52,591 bases of DNA from assembly GCA_028874795.1 (NCBI GenBank), contig JAPPHT010000080.1, forward strand, positions 1 to 52,591, written 5' to 3'. This document shows positions 17,115-26,111 of this stretch, one piece after another. Under the pieces are notes generated by a model, which saw nothing but the letters and a program-made list of their open reading frames with translations, was not told the DNA's origin and did not search any database. The stretch's first letter is position 1. Every line of letters begins with the position of its first letter. This DNA is from Chloroflexota bacterium (GTDB lineage Bacteria > Chloroflexota > Dehalococcoidia > Lucifugimonadales > Australimonadaceae). The translations under genes and the position numbers were made by a program.

Positions 17115-18914
17115 ATGGCTGTAACGACCAGAAACAGAACGATCCCCGGCACGAGACTCCGGCTCGAATTGAGCTACGTCATCATGGCGGGCATCATCGG
17201 GTTCCTCGGGCTGTTTCTGATCTACCCGATCATCCTGCTGCTCATCAACTCGTTCAACACGGCCCCCGAGTTCTTCGTTCCCCCTCGCCAGTGGGGGCTC
17301 GACAACTGGCGCGTCGCACTCGATACCCCGGGTCTCGTACAGTCCTTCTTCAACACGATCATGATCTGGGGCCTGGTGCTGATGGTCAGCTTCCCAACAG
17401 CTGTTCTCATCGCGTGGACGCTGGCGCGCACCAACGTGCCCATGACCCACCTGCTCGAGTTCATGTTCTGGGTCTCGTTCATGATGCCGGGGATCGCAAC
17501 GACCATCGGCTGGATCATGCTGGCCGACCCGGACATCGGCATCGTCAACACGCTGCTGGAGAAGCTTCCGTTCATCGACGAGGGGCCATTGAACATCTTC
17601 AGCGTGCCCGGGCTCGTGTTCGCGCACCTGATGGCGAACGGCATATCCGTCAAGGTGATGCTGCTCACGCCCACGTTCCGCAACATGGACTCCGCCCTGG
17701 AAGAAGCCGGGCGCGTCTCAGGCGCCGGCACGATCCGGACGATGTTCCGCGTGACCCTGCCGCTCATGGCGGCCCCGATGACGCTCGTGCTGGCGCTCCA
17801 GTTGCTGCGCATCTTCCAGTCGTTCGAGATCGAACAACTGCTCGGCGTCCCGTTCAAGTTCTTCGTGTACTCCACCAAGATATTCCAGCTCGCCAGGGAC
17901 GAACCGCCGCTCTACGGAGAAGCCACGGTCCTGGCGTCGCTGACGCTCGTAACGCTGGCTTTCATCATCCCGATCCAGCGATGGATCCTGCACCGGCAGC
18001 GATACACCACCATCAGCGGCAGCTTCAGGCCGGGGCTCATCAACCTGGGCCCGTGGCGGTGGGTGGTATTCGGCGCTATCGCCGCCCTCATACTCGCGCT
18101 CACCGTCGTTCCCGCGTTCATCCTCGGCCTGGGCAGCTTCATGACCCGGGTGGGATTCTTCAACCTGAACAACGTCTACACGCTCAGGCACTGGGACCTC
18201 GTCCTCACCGACCCCATCTTCATCAAGGCGCTCAGGACGACCTTCACCATCGCCATAGTTGCAGCATTCCTGAGCCCGCTGGTCTTCTCCGTGGTCGCGT
18301 ACGTCCTCGTGCGCACACGATGGTTCGGGCGAGGGATACTGGACCTCATCATCTGGGGCTCGGGCGCCGTCCCGGGGATCCTGACCGGGCTCGGGCTCCT
18401 GCAGGTGTTCCTGGGTACGCCGGTGCTGACGTTCCTGTTCGGGACCATCTGGGCGCTCCTCATCGTGGTCGTGCTGCAGGGCAACACGCTGACGACGAAC
18501 ATCTCCAAGGCCGCCTTTGTGCAGATAGGCCAGGACATGGAAGAGGCTGCACGCGTCAGTGGAGCGGGGTGGATCAGAACGTACTTCAGGGTCTGGATCC
18601 CGTTGCTCATGCCCACACTCGTGCTGCTGGGAACGTTCAACTTCGTCCTGGCGGCAGGCGCAACCAGCCAGATCATCCTGCTTGCCTCACGCGATACGAT
18701 GACGCTGTCCATCATGGCGCTGGAGCTGGTGAACCCGCTCTCCGGCGAGCGGGAGGCCGCCGGCATCGTGGCGATCTTCATGATCGGGATGACCGTGGGC
18801 GTTGCAAGCGTCGCCCGGTACTTCGGTAACCGCATGAGCGTGAGCCACCACCGCCAGGCGACGGCACAGACGCAGAGCATCCCGCAGGCCCAGACCGGAG
18901 GCATGCGGATCTAG
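17115..18914 (+). CDS. ABC transporter permease, two fused membrane domains (FbpB/AfuB type)
   Basis: 599 residues with about twelve membrane helices in two homologous halves, as in ferric-iron and related organic-anion permeases. Each half carries the ATPase-docking EAA loop: EEAGRVSGAGTIRTMFRVTLPLM near residue 196 and EEAARVSGAGWIRTYFRVWIPLL near 477. The start ATG is 23 bases after the M24-type gene. It partners the lipoprotein at 14409. No ATP-binding subunit gene is adjacent or anywhere in the window. Paralogs lie at 28696 and 48643. Confidence 0.9.
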   Translation: MAVTTRNRTIPGTRLRLELSYVIMAGIIGFLGLFLIYPIILLLINSFNTAPEFFVPPRQWGLDNWRVALDTPGLVQSFFNTIMIWGLVLMVSFPTAVLIAWTLARTNVPMTHLLEFMFWVSFMMPGIATTIGWIMLADPDIGIVNTLLEKLPFIDEGPLNIFSVPGLVFAHLMANGISVKVMLLTPTFRNMDSALEEAGRVSGAGTIRTMFRVTLPLMAAPMTLVLALQLLRIFQSFEIEQLLGVPFKFFVYSTKIFQLARDEPPLYGEATVLASLTLVTLAFIIPIQRWILHRQRYTTISGSFRPGLINLGPWRWVVFGAIAALILALTVVPAFILGLGSFMTRVGFFNLNNVYTLRHWDLVLTDPIFIKALRTTFTIAIVAAFLSPLVFSVVAYVLVRTRWFGRGILDLIIWGSGAVPGILTGLGLLQVFLGTPVLTFLFGTIWALLIVVVLQGNTLTTNISKAAFVQIGQDMEEAARVSGAGWIRTYFRVWIPLLMPTLVLLGTFNFVLAAGATSQIILLASRDTMTLSIMALELVNPLSGEREAAGIVAIFMIGMTVGVASVARYFGNRMSVSHHRQATAQTQSIPQAQTGGMRI

Positions 18915-19036
18915 GCCGCGAAGAAGGGACTTCGTCGACAAGGGCAGGTGCGTTTCCGCAATCCGCGCTCGGTGTGGTACATTGATACGAGGAGCGTCGA
19001 AGCAGGTCCTCGGACCAGAGGACAGAAGGAGGGGCC

Positions 19037-20371
19037 ATGGTTGACCTGGTGGAACCCACGACGACCGAGAAGACTATCGAGCGCGAACGACCCACGCGCC
19101 GGGCGCGCGAGACGAGAGACGTACGGTCGCTGATCCCCAAGCTGGGACTCAGGGAGTACTGGTACCCCGCCCTGGAGGACAAGAAGGTCAAGAACAAGCC
19201 GGTCGGCTTGAAGATGCTCGGTACGGACATCGTCTTCTTCAGGGACGCGAACGACGAGGTGGCGGCCCTGTGGAACGTGTGCCCGCACCGCGGCGGAAGC
19301 CTCATGCATGGCGACTGCCACTACAAGGGCACCATCTCCTGCCCGTACCACGGCTGGACGTACGACGGGGACGGCAATGTCCTCGCGGTGCTGCCGGAGG
19401 GCCCCGACTCGCAGGTGCCCGGCAAGGTCACGGCGCGGAAGTACCCCACCCGGACCCTCAAGGGCATGGTCTTCATCTGGATGGGCGAGCAGGAGCCCGC
19501 CCCGATCGAGGAGGACGTGCCGCCCGAGTTCTTCGACGACATCTCCCACATCCTCTACTTCACCGAGATGTGGAACGCAAACTGGAACGTTGCGCTGGAG
19601 AACGGCAGCGACGCCCACGTGCCCTACGTCCACCGGGACTCCTGGCGCAACCTGCTGATGCCGATGTCGCCCTTCACGGGGCCTCACGGCGGCAGGCAGA
19701 AGATCGTGAACGGCCGAGCGGTCGTCACGGGGTCCTACACCGGGCGGCAGGTTACCGGCCAGAACGGCACGGAGCCGAGGTCGCAGACCCGCCAGCGGCC
19801 GATCACCGGTTGGAAGAAGCAGGCCTTCCCCGGTCTGGGAGGCCAGACCTGGCCCAAGCACACGTACCGGAACTGGTTCAACTGGTTCATGAAACCGGGT
19901 TCCTGGCGCAAGCCGCCCGTCGTCTTCAAGGCCGGGGAGTTCCCGGAGGAGTGGGGCAGCGGCCACCACCTGCCGATGATGTACCGCGGCAACCGGGGCA
20001 ACGTCTTCTACTCCAGAGCCTGCATCGCGGTAACTGAGGACACCTCACGCCAGATCTACTATAAGGCGGCCCGCCCCAGTAACTGGATCGGCCTCGTCTA
20101 TGAGAAGGTCCACTGGAGGCTCTGGGGGCAGCGTCAGCAGGCGAACTTCTCGCACCAGGACATCTCAGCCGTGGAGCCGCAACGCTACGACACGCTGGAG
20201 CACCTGTCGGCCACGGACATCCACCAGGTCTTCTGGCGCAGGCTCGTGCTCCAGGCGCGGGGCATGGAAGACGTGGGCAAGGAGATCGAGGTCACCAGTG
20301 CCGAGAAATCCTCCTACGAGAGCATCCGCAAGCAGGGCATCGACCAGGAGGACGCGGTAGTCGAGAGATAG
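19037..20371 (+). CDS. Rieske oxygenase alpha subunit, single-component (KshA/CarAa-like) type
   Basis: 444 residues. The Rieske ligands are C82-x-H84 and C102-x2-H105 (CPHRGGS ... CPYHGWTYD). The catalytic domain carries E188-N-G-S-D192-A-H194-V-P-Y-V-H199. Here Asp and the first His are separated by one residue, not the usual two. No beta subunit follows, consistent with alpha-only oxygenases. A disordered charged N-terminus precedes the conserved EYWYPALEDKK block shared with the paralog at 33907. It sits 122 bases behind the permease and ends at a terminator, so it is the last gene of module A or has its own promoter. Confidence 0.88.
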   Translation: MVDLVEPTTTEKTIERERPTRRARETRDVRSLIPKLGLREYWYPALEDKKVKNKPVGLKMLGTDIVFFRDANDEVAALWNVCPHRGGSLMHGDCHYKGTISCPYHGWTYDGDGNVLAVLPEGPDSQVPGKVTARKYPTRTLKGMVFIWMGEQEPAPIEEDVPPEFFDDISHILYFTEMWNANWNVALENGSDAHVPYVHRDSWRNLLMPMSPFTGPHGGRQKIVNGRAVVTGSYTGRQVTGQNGTEPRSQTRQRPITGWKKQAFPGLGGQTWPKHTYRNWFNWFMKPGSWRKPPVVFKAGEFPEEWGSGHHLPMMYRGNRGNVFYSRACIAVTEDTSRQIYYKAARPSNWIGLVYEKVHWRLWGQRQQANFSHQDISAVEPQRYDTLEHLSATDIHQVFWRRLVLQARGMEDVGKEIEVTSAEKSSYESIRKQGIDQEDAVVER

Positions 20372-20398
20372 TCGCGGGAGCGGCAATCGACAAGAGAG

Positions 20399-20430
20399 AG
20401 AGCCCTGGCTGATGCCAGGGCTCTTCCTTT
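20399..20430 (+). terminator. Intrinsic terminator
   Basis: An 11-bp perfect stem AGAGCCCTGGC / GCCAGGGCTCT (20399-20409, 20414-20424) with loop TGAT is followed by TCCTTT, just after the Rieske oxygenase stop. It closes module A; the facing RidA gene ends 26 bases further on. Confidence 0.8.
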
Positions 20431-20455
20431 CGGCTCAACGCTGCTACGAGCAGTC

Positions 20456-20854
20456 TTATGCGTTGGGGTCGGCCGCGATCACTTCCATGGTGAACCTGCT
20501 GAGGTCGCCCGGTCCGCCGCCAACGCCCGTGGTGCCGACCGCGAACCGCACGGGGAAGTTACCCTCGGTGAAGTACTCGTTGTATACCTTCCCGAGCTCT
20601 CTCCTGTCGTTCATGTCCAGCATGAACAGGCCAACGCGAACGATGTCGTCCATCGTGGCGCCCGCGGCTGCGAGCGCGGTTTTGATGTTCTCCATCGCGT
20701 AGCGCGTCTGCTGCCCGACGTCCTCGGTGTCGCACGCACCGGTGGCCGGGTTGACGCCACGGATCGCCGCAAGATAGATGAAGCCGTTCGCCTTGACTGC
20801 GTCCGGCCCGGTTGCGTGAGACTGTCCGTTCTCGACGTAGACTACTTCTTTCAT
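20456..20854 (-). CDS. RidA-family (YjgF/YER057c/UK114) protein
   Basis: 132 residues, the usual RidA length. Visible are GFIYLAAIRG, the helix QTRYAMENIKTALAAAGATMDDIVRV, and PVRFAVGTTGV with the conserved Arg that binds substrate carboxylate. RidA hydrolyses enamine/imine intermediates. One branch is 2-aminomuconate deaminase of aminophenol and hydroxyanthranilate catabolism (established for AmnD-type enzymes). It starts 22 bases after the LigB-type gene at 20877 with a GGGAGGCGACC site, so the two are co-expressed. A second RidA-LigB pair lies at 50.4 kb. Confidence 0.88.
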   Translation of the reverse strand: MKEVVYVENGQSHATGPDAVKANGFIYLAAIRGVNPATGACDTEDVGQQTRYAMENIKTALAAAGATMDDIVRVGLFMLDMNDRRELGKVYNEYFTEGNFPVRFAVGTTGVGGGPGDLSRFTMEVIAADPNA

Positions 20855-20876
20855 GGTCGCCTCCCGTTGGGTGTCT

Positions 20877-21926
20877 TCATGCCACTTCGAACGCGCAGTT
20901 CACCCACACTGAGTTGAAGATGTAGTGGGCCTCGAAGTCGCTCCACTTGACCTTTGCCCCGAGCTCCGTCATCGCGCCCGCAAGCGCTATCCAGCACAGC
21001 AGCTCCCACTGGCCATGCTCCTCGAACTCTTCGTGCGTAAAGTTGTTCCACGTGTCCAGCTTGTTCGCCACGAGTTCATCGTAGCGGCGACGGTCGGCGG
21101 GGATGTCGGGGTGGACCCAGCCGCGTTCCCAGCTCGTGTTGTTCGCGTGAGACCAACCCACTCCTGCGACGAGGGCCACCCGCCAAGGGCTGTCCTTGAG
21201 GATGCGCGCGGTGCTCCGTCCCATGTCGAACGCGCGCTGCGCCGTCATCGGGGGGAGGGTCTTCTCAGTCAGCGGCTCGCAGCCATCCGGGCCGCGCTGC
21301 CTCAGACCGAATGGGTCGATCCCGACGGGGACCACGGGCCTCTGGAACTCCCAACTCCCCCAGTCGATGTGGGTGAGGACGCCGCAGAAGGTGTGCGCCA
21401 GGCCCGTGGGGTGCATGATCTCAGTCGAGTAAGCAGGGTCGAACCCGGCGTCCTGGAGCCCTCTCATCAGGTGCCGCGCTCCCTCGGGATGGCCGGGAAT
21501 GTCAACCTCGCGGTCGAAGTCCTGACCGAAGAACGTCTCTCCGGATTCGCGGCCGCCCGGGCCCTGGAATACCTTGGCGTGCGTGACGTCCTGCGCCTGA
21601 ATCCAGAACTGCGGCACGCAGAAGTTGCGCAGGCTCTCCCGGCTGTCCTTCGACCACACGAGTATGAAGTCCGGGTTGAAGGCGTCCAGTTCCGCGCGCA
21701 GCTTCGTGAACTGTTCTATCTGGTTCGCGCGCGCCTGCTGGCCGCATGCCAGCCCCTCGTCGTCGCCCCACTCGGCCTGCATCTCGGCGGGCCAGTTCTT
21801 GGGGTCCTTCCTCTCCTCCGGCAGATGCGAACCGTTCAGGTTCCCCCTGAAGGGCCCCGTCATTGCCGGGTCAGGTGAGCGGAGCCTAGGGTAGTCGGTG
21901 GTCCCCAGTCCCAGTATCTCTGCCAT
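20877..21926 (-). CDS. LigB-fold protein with altered metal site
   Basis: 349 residues, clearly of the same family as the other LigB homologs here (IDPFGLRQRG strand, GVGWSHANNTSW with the catalytic His, GQWELLCW with the conserved Glu). The N-terminal iron-binding His is an Asp (D11, GTTDYPRL), and the GDDQ.ENF motif of its paralogs is changed to SKDSRESL. It may be inactive, use another metal geometry, or be a structural partner, as AmnA-type subunits are for aminophenol dioxygenase. It starts after AGGAGGAGGCGT. It leads a two-gene unit with RidA. Confidence 0.8.
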   Translation of the reverse strand: MAEILGLGTTDYPRLRSPDPAMTGPFRGNLNGSHLPEERKDPKNWPAEMQAEWGDDEGLACGQQARANQIEQFTKLRAELDAFNPDFILVWSKDSRESLRNFCVPQFWIQAQDVTHAKVFQGPGGRESGETFFGQDFDREVDIPGHPEGARHLMRGLQDAGFDPAYSTEIMHPTGLAHTFCGVLTHIDWGSWEFQRPVVPVGIDPFGLRQRGPDGCEPLTEKTLPPMTAQRAFDMGRSTARILKDSPWRVALVAGVGWSHANNTSWERGWVHPDIPADRRRYDELVANKLDTWNNFTHEEFEEHGQWELLCWIALAGAMTELGAKVKWSDFEAHYIFNSVWVNCAFEVA

Positions 21927-22182
21927 ACGCCTCCTCCTTCAGTTCATCTGCAGGACGCAAAGCCCGATGCCCATGGCTCGTCCCGTCTGTGTCCAAAGGG
22001 GGGAACCGATACTGAGCAACGCACCCGGCCTGCTGAGGATCAGCGCGAGTGTACATGCCGGTACAGAGTGAGGCAACTTGCCTCCCTCAGCCCACGCCGA
22101 GGCGCTCCGCGCCGCCGTCAAGTGGCGCGGCAACCTCCATTTGGGTTACGCTCACGCCACACGAGCAGAGGAGGAAAATGCC

Positions 22183-23220
22183 ATGGGAACGGTCCTCTAC
22201 CTGGGAACACGGAACGGAGTGCTGACGGTCGCTGAAGACGGCGGAGGATGGAGCATCGCCAGCCACGACCTCAAGGGCTGGGAGGTGACGGAAGTTGCGC
22301 CCGCGCCGGACGACCCCCGGCGGGTCCTGGCGGGGACGCGGGGTGACGGCGTCTGGCGCAGCGAGGACGCGGGCGCCCACTGGTCCAAGCCCTCATACGG
22401 CAGGGTCGCCCCAGGCAAGGTCCGCTGCGTCACGGTGGACCCCCACGACCCGCAGACCATCTACGCGGGCTGCGAGCCCATCAGCATGTGGAAGAGCGTC
22501 GACGGCGGGGCATCGTGGACGGAGATCGAGTCCGTGCGCAACTTCCCCAGCGTCGCCGGCATCGGTTATCCCGTGCCCATCGTCGAACCGCACGTGCGGG
22601 ACATCACCATAGCTCCGGACGACCCAAGCACGATGTATGCAGCCCTTCAGGTGGGGTACATGCTCAAGACGACGGACGGAGGCGAAACGTGGCGCCTGCT
22701 CGACAACGGCCTCGACGAGGACGTGCACGCCATCATCACCGACCCACGTGACACCAGCCACATCTACATCTCGAGCGGCGGCGAGGGGATGCGGGCCGGC
22801 AAGGCGTCAGGCCGCAGCCTCTACCGGAGTCTCGACGGTGGTGAGAACTGGCTGCCCATCGCCATGGAATTCCAGAACGAGTACTCCGTCGCCTTCGCCT
22901 ACGACCCGGCCGACCCGTCCGTCATGTACTCGGCCGTGGCGAACGGCAACCCCGGACAGTGGCGTAACCGCGACTCAGGCGCCGAAGCGAACCTCATCCG
23001 GTCCCGCGACGCAGGCCAGACCTGGCACGAGCTGAGCGCGAGCGAAGAGGTCGCGCGCGGCTTCCCGGAGGCGATAGCCGTTGACCCGGAGTCCCCCGGC
23101 AGGGTCTTTCTCGCGACGCGCTCCGGCTGCCTCTTCATGAGCGACGACAGCGGCGACTCCTGGACGGACCTCGGCGTGAAGACGCCGGAGGTTGCCAACA
23201 TGAAGATCGCCCACGTCTAG
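22183..23220 (+). CDS. Asp-box (BNR/VPS10-like) beta-propeller protein
   Basis: 345 residues, with at least six Asp-box motifs of the form S-x-D-x-G-x-x-W: SEDAGAHW, SVDGGASW, TTDGGETW, SLDGGENW, SRDAGQTW and SDDSGDSW. These are spaced through the protein as in sialidase-type propellers. No signal peptide is evident, so it is probably cytoplasmic and not a secreted sialidase. I start at the ATG at 22183 behind GAGGAGGAAAATGCC; the longer upstream frame lacks a site. The function is unknown: a binding scaffold or lactonase-like hydrolase is possible. A paralog lies at 26112 on the other strand. Confidence 0.85.
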   Translation: MGTVLYLGTRNGVLTVAEDGGGWSIASHDLKGWEVTEVAPAPDDPRRVLAGTRGDGVWRSEDAGAHWSKPSYGRVAPGKVRCVTVDPHDPQTIYAGCEPISMWKSVDGGASWTEIESVRNFPSVAGIGYPVPIVEPHVRDITIAPDDPSTMYAALQVGYMLKTTDGGETWRLLDNGLDEDVHAIITDPRDTSHIYISSGGEGMRAGKASGRSLYRSLDGGENWLPIAMEFQNEYSVAFAYDPADPSVMYSAVANGNPGQWRNRDSGAEANLIRSRDAGQTWHELSASEEVARGFPEAIAVDPESPGRVFLATRSGCLFMSDDSGDSWTDLGVKTPEVANMKIAHV

Positions 23221-23248
23221 CCGCCGCCATCGCGAGACGGAGAGCCCC

Positions 23249-24367
23249 ATGGGCGCTGACGAACCCGCATACCCGGAGCTCCGCATCTCCGCCGACTCCC
23301 ACATGGGCGAGCCGCCCGACCTGTGGGAGAAGGAACTGCCGGTCAGGTTCCGTTCGCACGCGCTGCAGGTCGAAGAGAGACCATTCGAGACGAACCATCT
23401 CCTCCGTGCGGGCTGCTGGGACCCCTACGAGCGGCTGAAGGACCTCGCGCTCGACGGCGTCAGCGCAGAGGTGCTCTACCCGACGTTCGCCGTCCGCGCG
23501 TGGCTCATCGACGACCACGAACTGCAGGAAGCGCACCTGCGCGTCTACAACGACTGGATGATCGACTTCTGCAGGGTCGCTCCGCACCGCTTCTGGGGGC
23601 TGGGCATGGTCTCCTTGTGGAACGTGGAGCATGCCGTCCAGGAGATGCAGCGGTTCGTCGATGCCGGGCTGCGGGGCGTCGACATCTGGATCGCGCCGCC
23701 GGAAGCGCTGCCCTACAGCTCGGAGCGGTACGAACCGTTCTGGGCCGCCGCCGAGGAGCTGGGGGCCACCGTGAACATGCACATCAACGGACGCGCCGAA
23801 GGCCGCGAGCGCGACCCCGCTGGCATCCCCATCCACTCCATCAACGGGCACAAGGCCGACGCGATGAACTCGCTGCTGCACATCATCGCTTCGGGAGTGC
23901 TCGAGCGTCACCCGCGCCTGAACATGGCTGTGGCGGAGGCCGGCGCCGGGTGGGTCCCCTTCTGGCTCCAGGAGGCCGACCACTACACGATGAGCCGACG
24001 CAGCACCCTGCCGATGCCGCCCAGCGCGTATTTCAAGCGGCAGGTCTTCTGCACGTTCATCAGCGACGCGGTCGGGGCGTACCTCCTGCGGGACTTCGGC
24101 CAGGACAATTTCATGTGGTCCAACGACTACCCACATCCCGCCTGCACCTGGCCGGACTCGCACATCCTCATACCGGATGAGCTCGGGGACCTTTCGAACG
24201 AGGTGCGGGAGAAGGTCGTCTGGCGCACGGCGGCGAAGGTATACAACAACGGCGAGGCCCCCGCCCCGCCCGACCCGCCCGGCGACCGAACGGAGATAGA
24301 ACGCTGGCTGGAAGACCATCGGAACTTCGGGGCAAGCGCGCGTCCGAAGCACCGGACCTCCCTGTGA
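23249..24367 (+). CDS. Amidohydrolase (ACMSD-like family)
   Basis: 372 residues of the amidohydrolase-2 family. Metal-site landmarks are ISADSHMGEP near residue 15, VNMHING in the middle and MWSNDYPHP near 290. A long C-terminal tail rich in Pro and charged residues follows. It starts 28 bases after the propeller gene, so the two probably share a message. The likely chemistry is decarboxylation or hydrolysis of an aromatic or ring-fission product. It is divergent from the three close paralogs of module C, lacking their FDADGH start. Confidence 0.85.
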   Translation: MGADEPAYPELRISADSHMGEPPDLWEKELPVRFRSHALQVEERPFETNHLLRAGCWDPYERLKDLALDGVSAEVLYPTFAVRAWLIDDHELQEAHLRVYNDWMIDFCRVAPHRFWGLGMVSLWNVEHAVQEMQRFVDAGLRGVDIWIAPPEALPYSSERYEPFWAAAEELGATVNMHINGRAEGRERDPAGIPIHSINGHKADAMNSLLHIIASGVLERHPRLNMAVAEAGAGWVPFWLQEADHYTMSRRSTLPMPPSAYFKRQVFCTFISDAVGAYLLRDFGQDNFMWSNDYPHPACTWPDSHILIPDELGDLSNEVREKVVWRTAAKVYNNGEAPAPPDPPGDRTEIERWLEDHRNFGASARPKHRTSL

Positions 24368-24395
24368 CCCCGCCAAGGAGCATCCGGCAAGCAGG

Positions 24396-24424
24396 TTGAG
24401 GAAAAGACGGACCAGGAGTAATCT
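24396..24424 (+). promoter_or_regulatory. Promoter of the PqqC-like pair
   Basis: TTGAGG (24396-24401), a 17-base spacer and TAATCT (24419-24424) precede the first PqqC-like gene by 32 bases, leaving room for its GAAGGAG ribosome site. Confidence 0.6.
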
Positions 24425-24456
24425 CAGGCGAAGCCGCTTGGCGAAGGAGTAGAGAC

Positions 24457-25170
24457 ATGGCAACCACGAAGCGATGGGGCCGCGACAAGCTCTCCCCCGA
24501 CGAACTGATGGACGGACTCGAAGACATCCGGGCGGAATGGAAGCAGGGCCACCCGGCACGGGCAAAGGCCACCACCATCGACGCGATCGCCGAGCGCAAG
24601 CGCCGCGCCCACCAGGGCGGCGACGGCAACCACCGGTTCGAGGGCGAACGCTATATCAACACGACCAACAAGGACGTGCGGCGCTTCCAGCTCCGCAAAC
24701 TCATCGACGAGGGCGGACAGGACACCGTCGGCGGGCCCGTGCCCAGCCACCCGACCCTGAGCCGCTGGCACTCCGAGGAGTTCGGGCTTCCCAAGGAGGA
24801 GATCGACGCCCTGGAGAAGAGCGACTGGAGCCCCGAGGAGCTCGTTTCCAACGGCTGGTACTACTGGATGCACCGCACCGAGCCGTGGCCGGTCCTCCTG
24901 GGCAGCGCCCTCGTGGGTGAGGGAGAGAAGCGGTTGCCCGAGGTCCGCGAGCAGATGATCCAGGACCTCGAGGAGACGAAGCAGCTCTACGAGAAGCTTG
25001 GCATCAAGGACATCGAGCGGGCGATGCTCAACCAGCGGGAGCACTCGCCGATAGGGGCCGACGCAGACCACGTCGTCTTCGGAGAGGACGTCACCAGGGC
25101 CTTCGTGGACACCCCGGAGTTGCAGGAGCGGCTGCGCCGGGTCTTCATCTTCCGTCTGCAGCGCCGCTAG
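24457..25170 (+). CDS. PqqC/TenA-like alpha-helical protein, first of a pair
   Basis: 237 residues, highly charged, no membrane segment. The central block RRFQLRKLIDEGGQDTVGG followed by HPTLSRWHSEEFGLPKEEI aligns with the same block of the next gene and with PqqC. This places it in the heme-oxygenase-like fold (TenA/PqqC/diiron HDO superfamily). The HDG histidine of PqqC is not present (EGG instead). Members include cofactor oxidases, thiaminases and diiron N-oxygenases, so no activity can be assigned. It has a strong GAAGGAG site and its own promoter. It could form a heterodimer with the 25277 product. Confidence 0.6.
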   Translation: MATTKRWGRDKLSPDELMDGLEDIRAEWKQGHPARAKATTIDAIAERKRRAHQGGDGNHRFEGERYINTTNKDVRRFQLRKLIDEGGQDTVGGPVPSHPTLSRWHSEEFGLPKEEIDALEKSDWSPEELVSNGWYYWMHRTEPWPVLLGSALVGEGEKRLPEVREQMIQDLEETKQLYEKLGIKDIERAMLNQREHSPIGADADHVVFGEDVTRAFVDTPELQERLRRVFIFRLQRR

Positions 25171-25276
25171 CAGGGCGGTCCCCCTTCCAGCAGACCCCGA
25201 CATGCCACGCCGCCTGCCTGCGCCCGCGCGCCATGCGGGCTCATCTTGGACTCAGCCCAACGCGAGGGTATAGCGA

Positions 25277-26092
25277 ATGCTGAACCATCCCCCCTACTCC
25301 GCCGACGATCTGAAAGACCCGCCCCTGCCCGGCCCCGAGTTCATCGCGCTGCTCCACCAGCAGAGGGCGGAGCGCTACCCGGAGCCTCCGCCCCTCTACC
25401 AGTTGCTGTACGACGGTTCCCTGACCCGGGACGACCTGCAACTGTGGGCGAAGAACCACTACTACTACCTTGACCACGGTCTCCAGTTCAGCACCGCCGC
25501 CCTCTACATCAAGAACAACGACGAGGCGTCGCGCACCCACGAGCTGAGGAAGCTCATCAAGATCGAGGGACGGGACATCGTGAACGATCTGGTCGGCTGG
25601 ACCACGCCCGCATACGAAGAGCTGTGGATGCGCTTCTGCGAGGGGCTCGGCCTCGAACGCGAGGAGGTCACGGCGTGGCGGAACTTCACCCGCTCCTACT
25701 TCGCCGTCTCCACGCTGTCGCTGTGCACGCGGTGGTGGGAGTGGTCGTGGCTGGACGGCATCGCCGGGCTGTTCGCAAGCGACCTGCTGGCCCGCGATAC
25801 GATGGGCAAGGCGGGCGAGGCCCTGCAGACGCAGTACGGCATCGCGGAGGAGCACCTGGAGTTTTTCCGGCGCTTCGCCGACGATGCGGAAGAGGACCTG
25901 GGATGGGAGGAGGCGACGCTCCTGGAGTGGGCCTGCACAACCGAGCGGCAGCTCACCGCGGCCCGGGCGTTCCGCTACAGACTGGACATCGACTATCAGT
26001 ACGTGCAGCCCGTCCACGCCGCGATCACCACGGGTGAACTGCCCGTCCAGGTGCCGGTCTCGGTCTACGAGGAGGCGCTGCCCTCCCTTTAG
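25277..26092 (+). CDS. PqqC/TenA-like protein, second of a pair
   Basis: 271 residues. LWAKNHYYYLDHGLQFSTAAL resembles the PqqC helix that packs over the cofactor. RTHELRKLIKIEGRD...GWTTPAYEELWMRFCEGLGLEREEV matches the PqqC region around its HDG motif, with Glu in place of the His. The fold is the heme-oxygenase-like helical bundle; reaction and metal content are unknown. No PQQ precursor peptide or other pqq gene is nearby, so true PQQ synthesis is unlikely. It starts 106 bases after its relative, behind GAGGGTATAGCGA, and converges on the second propeller gene with a 19-base gap. Confidence 0.68.
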   Translation: MLNHPPYSADDLKDPPLPGPEFIALLHQQRAERYPEPPPLYQLLYDGSLTRDDLQLWAKNHYYYLDHGLQFSTAALYIKNNDEASRTHELRKLIKIEGRDIVNDLVGWTTPAYEELWMRFCEGLGLEREEVTAWRNFTRSYFAVSTLSLCTRWWEWSWLDGIAGLFASDLLARDTMGKAGEALQTQYGIAEEHLEFFRRFADDAEEDLGWEEATLLEWACTTERQLTAARAFRYRLDIDYQYVQPVHAAITTGELPVQVPVSVYEEALPSL

Positions 26093-26111
26093 CCGCAATC
26101 GGGGGGCGTGG

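Noticed and set aside
24457-26092. Pyrroloquinoline quinone biosynthesis locus
   Set aside because: Only PqqC-like folds are seen, without PqqA, PqqD or PqqE, and the PqqC HDG histidine is missing.
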